Assembly: GCA_963776375.1 (NCBI GenBank) | Contig: CAVZMF010000005.1 | Coordinates: forward strand, 868,001-932,000 | From: PALSA-612 sp963776375 | Lineage (GTDB): Bacteria; Actinomycetota; Thermoleophilia; Gaiellales; Gaiellaceae | Reading direction: 5' to 3' | DNA length: 64,000 bases | Shown: in pieces, positions 58,827-64,000 of the stretch | Position numbering within the stretch: position 1 is the first letter of the stretch | Layout of the letters: every line of letters begins with the position of its first letter | The notes under the pieces: model-generated | Told to the model about the DNA's origin: nothing | What the model saw: only the letters and a program-made list of their open reading frames with translations | The model's database searches: none | Program-made: the position numbers and the translations under genes

Positions 58827-60224
58827 GTGACTGAGGCGCCGCCGGTGCGGGTCCAGCGCCGGCGGCGCTCGCACGTCTGGGGGACGCAGCTCCGCTCGGC
58901 GGGCTACGACGAGGCCGGCCGTACGCGGAGCGGCTGCGGGACCGACGTCGACGCTGATCGCCCTGCGCGATTCGTCCGTCGAGCGCCGGCGACTCGGCGA
59001 CGACCGGCTCTCCGCGCTGATCAGGCTGTTCCTCCTCCACGAGCCGGTCGACGCGCGCACCGTCGACACGGAGGACGTCGAGTTCGTGGAGCGCGGACGG
59101 CGACACGATCCGGTCGTCCGTCGCCGTCCAGCCCTGGCGCGGGCGCGTTCGTCGTGCACGACTGGAACGAAGGCACGCCGGCGGACGACCACGTCGTCGG
59201 CGCCTCGGGCGTGACCGACGCGCTGGCCGACTCACCGTCCGCCGCCGGTGGAGAGCGCGCTGGATCTGTGCACGGGGTCTGGCGCGCAGGCCGTGCTCGC
59301 GTCGCGCCACGCGGAGCGAGTCGTCGGCATCGATCTCAACGCCCGTGCCCTGCGGCTGGCCGGGTGGACGCTCGCCCTGAGCGGGGTCGAAAACGTCGAG
59401 CTGCGGCACGGCGACGTCCGCGACGCCTGCGCCGGCGAGCGCTTCGACCTCGTCGTCGCCAACCCACCGTTCGTCGTCTCGCCCGACCGGCGCTGGCTGT
59501 TCCGGGATGCAGGCGGCGGGATCTCGCGGGCGGTGGTCGAGCGCGTGCCAGGCGCTCCTGCTCGACGGCGGGTTCGCGACCGTGCTCTGCCAGTGGCCGC
59601 TCCGGCCGGGCGAGGGCTGGGACGAGCAGCCGCGTGCCTGGGTCGCAGGGCCGCGACTGCGACGCCTGGATCCTGCGCCTGCCGACCGCGGAGGACGTGC
59701 TCGACCATGCGGCCCACTGGAACCGCCTCCTGCAGGCGGTCGATCCGCCGGAGTTCGAGCGCACCGTCGACCGCTGGCGTCGCGCACTTCGAGCAGAAGA
59801 GATCGACAGGGTCGTGTTACCGGCGCCGTCGTCCTCCGGCGCCGGCCGGGCGCGGCCTGGGTGCGTGCGGACGAGGGCGCCGGCTGGCCGACGGAGCCCG
59901 CCGGCGAGCACGTCGAGAGGCTCTTCGCCGGGCAGACGCTGGTCACGTCGCTCCCGGGCGACGCGGCGCTCCTCGACCTACGGCTCGCGGGCGTCGCCGG
60001 CGTCCGCCTCGACGAGACGCGGTCGTACGGCACGGACGGCCTGGAGCTGGTCGCCGCGCAGCTCCGAGGCTCGTTGCCCGTGCGCGCGAAGGTGAGCCGT
60101 GCCGCCGTCGCCGTGCTCCCGGGCCTCGACGGCCGCGTGCCCCTTCGCGACCTCCCCGGCGCCCAGGATGCGCTGCCCTCGATCCGCGAGCTGGTCGCGC
60201 TCGGCCTGCTGACGGCCGGCTTAG
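58827..60224 (+). pseudogene. HemK-like class I methyltransferase, multiply frameshifted
   Basis: From a GTG at 58827. Homologous pieces occur in changing frames: THVWGTQLRSAGYDEA-type N-terminus (frame 0), YAERLRDR (frame 2), LIALRDSSVERRRLGDD and LLHEPVDARTVDT (frame 1), AFVVHDWNEG (frame 0), the SAM site ALDLCTGSGAQAVLASRHAE and VVANPPFV (frame 1), LLLDGGFATVLCQWPL (frame 2), DAWILRLPTAEDVLDHAAHW (frame 0) and VTGAVVLRRRPG (frame 2). At least seven frame changes are needed within 1.4 kb, but few stops occur in the correct reading, which points to indel errors or very recent inactivation. The NPPF motif suggests a Gln/N- or nucleic-acid methyltransferase of the HemK group. Confidence 0.65.
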
Positions 60225-61165
60225 ACGGCCCGCTCGAGCAGCGGCTTGACCTCGGAGATCAACCGCTCCAGCGTCTCGCGGTCGTACGGCGCGGGCAGGT
60301 CGAAGTAGACGTGGCGGAACCCGAGCTCGATCTGCGGCAGCAGCCGCTCGGCGACCATCTCGGCGGTCCCGACGGGGCCGCGGAAGTCCGGCAGCCCGTT
60401 CTGCTCCGCGATCGTCTGGGCGGCGCGCTCCGCCTCCTCGACGGTGTCCCGGATGACCACGGAGCCGCCCTGGAGCGTCCGCTCGATCTCGGACTCGTCC
60501 CGCCCGACCTGCTCGCACCAGCGGCGCAGCACCTCGTCCTTGTGCCGGACCCGCTCGAGGTCGCCGCCCGTGTTCCAGGCGTCGGCGTACCGCGCGACGG
60601 TCGCGAGGGTCTTCCGCTCGCCCGACCCGCCGATCAGAATCGGCAGACGCTCCTGGACGGGCGCCGGGTTGTTGTGGACGCGCTGCGCCTGGTAGAAGCG
60701 GCCGCGCGCGCTCGTCTCGTCGCCGTCCAGCATCCCGCGCATCAGCTCGACCGCCTCGTCGAACCAGTCCAGTCGCTCGCCGAAGCCCTGGCCGAACGGG
60801 ATACCGAAGGCCGTGTGCTCCGTCTCGAACCACGCGCCGCCGATGCCGAGATAGGCGCGGCCGCCGGAGATGTGGTCGAGCGTCGTGACCATCTTGGCCA
60901 CGAGCGCCGGGTTGCGGAAGGTGTTCGCGCCGACCATCAGTCCGATCGTCACGCGCTTCGTCAGCGCGGCCCAGGCGGCCAGCGTCATGTAGCCCTCGAA
61001 CATCGGCCCGTGGGGATCCCCGACGATCGGGTACAGGTGGTCCCAGGTCCAGAGCGAGTCGAACCCGAGTTCGTCGGCGAGCACGCCAACGTCGCGGAGC
61101 GCCGGCCAGTCGGTGCACTGGTTCCAGGCGAGGACGCCGATCTTCAGCGCCGGAGCGTCCGTCAC
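60221..61165 (-). CDS. Luciferase-like (F420-dependent type) oxidoreductase
   Basis: 314 residues from a GTG overlapping the STAS gene end (GTGA). Conserved pieces: LADELGFDSLWTWDHLYPI, VTIGLMVGANTFRNPALVAK, SGGRAYLGIGGAWFE, LPILIGGSGERKTLATVARYADAWN and a C-terminal GFRHVYFDLPAP. F420- or FMN-dependent oxidation/reduction of a small molecule is expected; coenzyme choice is inferred from the family in Actinomycetota. The substrate is unknown. Confidence 0.85.
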   Translation of the reverse strand: MTDAPALKIGVLAWNQCTDWPALRDVGVLADELGFDSLWTWDHLYPIVGDPHGPMFEGYMTLAAWAALTKRVTIGLMVGANTFRNPALVAKMVTTLDHISGGRAYLGIGGAWFETEHTAFGIPFGQGFGERLDWFDEAVELMRGMLDGDETSARGRFYQAQRVHNNPAPVQERLPILIGGSGERKTLATVARYADAWNTGGDLERVRHKDEVLRRWCEQVGRDESEIERTLQGGSVVIRDTVEEAERAAQTIAEQNGLPDFRGPVGTAEMVAERLLPQIELGFRHVYFDLPAPYDRETLERLISEVKPLLERAV

Positions 61166-61503
61166 CCGGCGGCTGCCAGAGCCTCGCCGAGCGTCTCGTA
61201 GACCGAGAGCACGCGGTCGATCTTCGTCACGCTGAGGACGCGCTGGATGTTCCCCGGTGGGCACACGAGCAACACCACTCCCTGCTGCGGCCGCGGCCGG
61301 AGGATCGCGTGGATGCCGCTCGAGTCGATGAACGTCAGCTCGGAGAGATCGACGATCAGGGGGCGTTCGCCGTCCGAGAGTGCGTCGAGCGTCTCCGCGA
61401 CGGTCGGCGCGTGGACCATGTCCAGCTCGCCTGAGAGCGCGACGATCTCGGACGCGCCCTGCGTGCTCCGCGAGATGGAGAAGGTTTCCGCTTCTGTGTT
61501 CAT
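61162..61503 (-). CDS. STAS-domain anti-sigma-factor antagonist
   Basis: 113 residues. VALSGELDMVHAPTVAETL, LIVDLSELTFIDSSGIHAIL with the phosphorylatable Ser in DSSG, and the C-terminal IQRVLSVTKIDRVLSVYETL match SpoIIAA/RsbV proteins. Phosphorylation by an RsbW-like kinase and dephosphorylation by a SpoIIE-type phosphatase control its binding; both activities are encoded by the adjacent divergent gene at 61597. Located between the F420-type enzyme and that gene. Confidence 0.9.
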   Translation of the reverse strand: MNTEAETFSISRSTQGASEIVALSGELDMVHAPTVAETLDALSDGERPLIVDLSELTFIDSSGIHAILRPRPQQGVVLLVCPPGNIQRVLSVTKIDRVLSVYETLGEALAAAG

Positions 61504-61596
61504 CGAGTGTCGTGCGCCCCTGGGCGGCGCGTCCGCCCATGCTAGCGAGCTACTGCCGCGGGAGCACATGACCGGGGATCTACACTCGCTGCGCGG

Positions 61597-64000
61597 ATGG
61601 CTGCTCCCCGGACGCTGACTCGACGCACGATGCTGTTCGCGCTCGTCAACGTCGTGCTCTGGCCGGCCCTGGCGACGGGCCTCGACTACGGCCTCGGCCT
61701 CCAGGACAAGCCCGGTGCGAGCGCGGCCTACGTGCTCGCGGTCGCCCTCTCCACGTACCTTGGCGGCGTGGCGTTCGGTGTCGCGTCGGCGCTGCTCTCC
61801 TTCCTCGCGCTCAGCTACTTCTTCGTCGGTGCGCCGCGCGCGCTCGAGTTCCAGACCGAAAACGTGAGCGGGCTCGTGCTGTTCCTGTTCGTCGCCGGCG
61901 CGGTCGGGTACCTGCTCGTGCGGGAGCGGCATGCGAAGGAACGGGCCGACGCGCTGCTGGAGGACCGGCGCGCGCGCGACGCCGAGCGCGAGCGGAGGCT
62001 CGAGCAGGAGCGCTTCCTCGCCCAGGCAGGGGTGTCGCTGGCCAAGTCGCTCGACTACGAGGAGACCCTCGGCGAGATCGCGCGGCTCGCCGTGCCGCGG
62101 CTCGCGGACTGGTGCACGATCGACCTGCTCGACGACGACGGGTGCATCGAGAACGTCGCCGTCGCGCACCCCGATCCCGAGCGTGTCGCCCATGCCCGGT
62201 CGCTGCAGGAGCTCTTCCCGCCCGATCCGGAGGCGTCGACCGGCGTGCCGAACGTCCTGCGCACCGGAGTCTCCGAGCTGTACGCCGAGATCGACGAGGC
62301 CGTGATCGACTCGGTTCCCGACGAGGAGCTGCGGTCGATCGTCCGCGATCTCGAGCTGCGCTCGGCGATGATCGTCCCGCTGGCCGCGCGCGGTCGCGTC
62401 CTGGGCGCGATCAGCTTCTTCCTCGCCGAGTCCGGGCGCCGGTACGGCGAGCAGGACCTGCGCTTCGCCGAGGAGCTCGCGCGCCACGCCGCGCTCGCGA
62501 TCGACAACGGCCGCCTGCACCGCGCCGAGCAGGACGCCCGCGCGGCGCTGCAGGTCGTCGCCGAGCGTCTTGACCGCCTGCACCGCGTCGCGGCCGCGCT
62601 CGCCAAGGCGGTCACGGTGCCGGACGCGCTCAACGTGATACTCGGCGAGGGGATCGTCGCCTCCGAGGCTGTGGCCGGCGTGGTCGGCCTCGTCGCCGAG
62701 GACGGCGAGACGATCGAGATCGTGGCCTCGCGCGGCTATCCGGAGCCCACGATCCGCGCGTGGCGGTCGTTCTCGGTCAACAGGCGGCTGCCGCTCTCCG
62801 ACGTCGTGCGCACCGGCCGGGCGTTCTTCTGCGAGTCGCAGGCCGAGCGGGACGCGCGCTGGCCGACGTTCGCGGGCGTCGGTGCGAGCAACGCGTTCGT
62901 GGCGCTGCCGCTCGCAGTGCGCGGCACGGTTCGCGGGGCGGTCGCCCTGAGCTTCGGGGGCGAACGCTCATTCTCCCCCGAGGAGCAGGAGCTCCTGCTG
63001 ACGATCGCGCGCCAGTGCGCGCAGGCGCTCGAGCGCGCGCGCCTGTACGAGCATGAGCACGCGATCGCGGTCGCCGTCCAGCGCTCGCTCCTGCCCCGGG
63101 ACGTCGCGGTGTCGGACGAGGTCGCCGTCGCCGTGCGCTACCTGCCCGCGAGCCCCGGGCTCGAGATCGGCGGAGACTGGTACGACGTGATGCGCCTCGG
63201 GCCGCGCGAGCTGATGATCGCGATCGGCGACGTGGTCGGTCACGGGCTGCATGCAGCGGCGACGATGGGCCAGCTCCGAAACGCCACTCGAGCCTACGCG
63301 CTCGAGTCCTCGTCGCCGGCCGAGATCGTCTCGCGCCTGAACGCCTTCGTGAGCCGCTTCCCGGACGGCGAGTTCTCGACGCTCTTCGTCGGCCGTCTCG
63401 ACCTCGAGCAGCGCGTGCTCGAGTACACGAACGCCGGCCATCCGCCTCCGCTCCTGCGCCGGCCCGACGGCGAGACGGCCTGGCTCGAGGACGCGCGGAC
63501 CTTCCCGATTGGCGTCGAGACGGGCTCGGAGTTTCTGTCTGCGACCGTCGAGCTCGAGCCCGGGACGCTCCTCTTCATGTACACGGACGGGCTCGTGGAG
63601 CGGCGCACGAGGTCGCTCGAGGAGGGGTTAGCAACGCTCAGAGCGGTGATAGAAGAGAGTGCAGACGATCCAGAGCAGCTTCTCGAGGAGGTGATCGAGG
63701 GAGTCGTCGACGACGGGGCGGAGCATGCCGACGACATCGCCATGGTCACGTTTCGCTTCCTGCCCGAGCCCGGCCTGCAGCTGCAGCTCGGTCGCGACGC
63801 CGAGGATGCCGGAGAGATGCGCGCGCGGCTCCACGACTGGCTGGTGCAGGCCGGGGCGTCCGAGGACGAGATCTTCGACGTGACGCTGGCCTGCTCCGAG
63901 GCGTTCGCGAATGCGATCGAGCATCCGCTGGGCGCGGCCGACTCCTCCGTCCACGTCGACGGCGCCGTCTCGAACGGCGTGCTGACGATCGCCGTGCGCG
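61597..64000 (+). CDS. Membrane DUF4118-GAF-GAF-SpoIIE phosphatase-HATPase protein, 3' end outside the window
   Basis: Open frame from the ATG at 61597 to the right edge, about 801 residues visible. Residues 1-110 have four hydrophobic segments (ALVNVVLWPALATGL, AAYVLAVALSTYLGGVAFGV, LLSFLALSYFFVGA, SGLVLFLFVAGAVGYLLV), as in the DUF4118 sensor of KdpD. Two GAF domains follow (about 145-310 and 325-485). The SpoIIE/PP2C phosphatase has EIGGDWYDVMRLG, IGDVVGHGLHAA, NAGHPPPLLRR, YTDGLVERR and EHADDIAMV, keeping the metal Asp residues. The C-terminal RsbW-like ATPase begins ACSEAFANAIEHPLG. It would dephosphorylate the adjacent STAS protein and may also phosphorylate it. Confidence 0.88.
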   Translation, partial: MAAPRTLTRRTMLFALVNVVLWPALATGLDYGLGLQDKPGASAAYVLAVALSTYLGGVAFGVASALLSFLALSYFFVGAPRALEFQTENVSGLVLFLFVAGAVGYLLVRERHAKERADALLEDRRARDAERERRLEQERFLAQAGVSLAKSLDYEETLGEIARLAVPRLADWCTIDLLDDDGCIENVAVAHPDPERVAHARSLQELFPPDPEASTGVPNVLRTGVSELYAEIDEAVIDSVPDEELRSIVRDLELRSAMIVPLAARGRVLGAISFFLAESGRRYGEQDLRFAEELARHAALAIDNGRLHRAEQDARAALQVVAERLDRLHRVAAALAKAVTVPDALNVILGEGIVASEAVAGVVGLVAEDGETIEIVASRGYPEPTIRAWRSFSVNRRLPLSDVVRTGRAFFCESQAERDARWPTFAGVGASNAFVALPLAVRGTVRGAVALSFGGERSFSPEEQELLLTIARQCAQALERARLYEHEHAIAVAVQRSLLPRDVAVSDEVAVAVRYLPASPGLEIGGDWYDVMRLGPRELMIAIGDVVGHGLHAAATMGQLRNATRAYALESSSPAEIVSRLNAFVSRFPDGEFSTLFVGRLDLEQRVLEYTNAGHPPPLLRRPDGETAWLEDARTFPIGVETGSEFLSATVELEPGTLLFMYTDGLVERRTRSLEEGLATLRAVIEESADDPEQLLEEVIEGVVDDGAEHADDIAMVTFRFLPEPGLQLQLGRDAEDAGEMRARLHDWLVQAGASEDEIFDVTLACSEAFANAIEHPLGAADSSVHVDGAVSNGVLTIAVR

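Noticed and set aside
1..64000. CRISPR arrays, tRNA or rRNA genes, intact transposons, rho-independent terminators
   Set aside because: No regular spacer-repeat array, no cloverleaf or rRNA sequence, no transposase frame and no GC stem followed by a T-run was recognised by eye; a dedicated scan could still find weak cases.

Overview
The window is a GC-rich, densely coded bacterial segment. It has GTG and TTG starts, many near-leaderless genes with -10 boxes such as TACGAT, F420-type luciferase-like enzymes, a SARP regulator, a FadR-type GntR regulator and SpoIIE/STAS signalling. This fits an Actinomycetota member, possibly of the Thermoleophilia; the class is an inference. No tRNA, rRNA, CRISPR array or intact insertion sequence was seen.

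Layout. (a) 1-6.6 kb: a partial MFS transporter, a patch of gene remnants (0.9-1.75 kb), an M19 dipeptidase and separate hyuA and hyuB hydantoinase genes. (b) 6.6-15.6 kb: a fused HyuA-HyuB protein, an N-carbamoylsarcosine-amidase-like hydrolase, a cyclic amidohydrolase, a divergent UreABC set without maturation genes, and a GntR/FadR regulator. (c) 15.6-24.7 kb: cupin, cyclase-family hydrolase, alpha/beta hydrolase, hydantoin racemase, a dialkylglycine-decarboxylase-like aminotransferase and a Liv-type ABC importer whose LivM and LivG are fused. (d) 24.7-36.4 kb: amidohydrolase, Rieske protein, a lone HyuB, an EamA exporter, an AtzG/AtzE-like pair, asparaginase, formamidase, a cysteine-dioxygenase-like cupin and an M20 carbamoylase/allantoate-type hydrolase, with remnants between them. 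(e) 36.4-49.3 kb: acyl-CoA metabolism centred on a two-subunit B12 mutase whose active-site residues match 2-hydroxyisobutyryl-CoA mutase, with CoA ligases, SDRs, a crotonase, a cyclase-family hydrolase and a methyltransferase. (f) 49.3-54.8 kb: an AfsR/AfsK-like pair (SARP regulator and Ser/Thr kinase with a propeller-like sensor) and two secreted proteins, nearly all frameshifted. (g) 54.8-64 kb: a 2-oxoacid:ferredoxin oxidoreductase, an SDR, a 43-residue peptide with a double-glycine leader motif, a frameshifted methyltransferase, an F420-type oxidoreductase, a STAS protein and a SpoIIE phosphatase cut by the window end.

How it works together. Five copies of one 13-bp palindrome (consensus WWGGTCNGACCWW, a FadR/LldR-type operator) lie at 11160, 15601, 19604, 28052 and 40623. 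They sit in front of the amidohydrolase/urease-like operon, the racemase/aminotransferase operon, the Liv importer, hyuB/eamA and the mutase. With a FadR-type gene at 14770-15540, this suggests one regulon that imports a cyclic ureide or amide, opens it, strips the carbamoyl group, releases nitrogen, and sends a branched C4 skeleton through the B12 mutase. A gem-dimethyl substrate such as 5,5-dimethylhydantoin would explain both the decarboxylase-like aminotransferase and the mutase, but that is a hypothesis.

A second signal is a direct repeat of CCTCAGC at exact 11-bp spacing, three copies before the kinase and three before a secreted-protein gene, as expected for SARP binding. Indels without stop codons in several genes may be sequencing errors. 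The truncated remnants at 0.9-1.75, 29.0-29.3 and 31.3-32.6 kb look like true decay.
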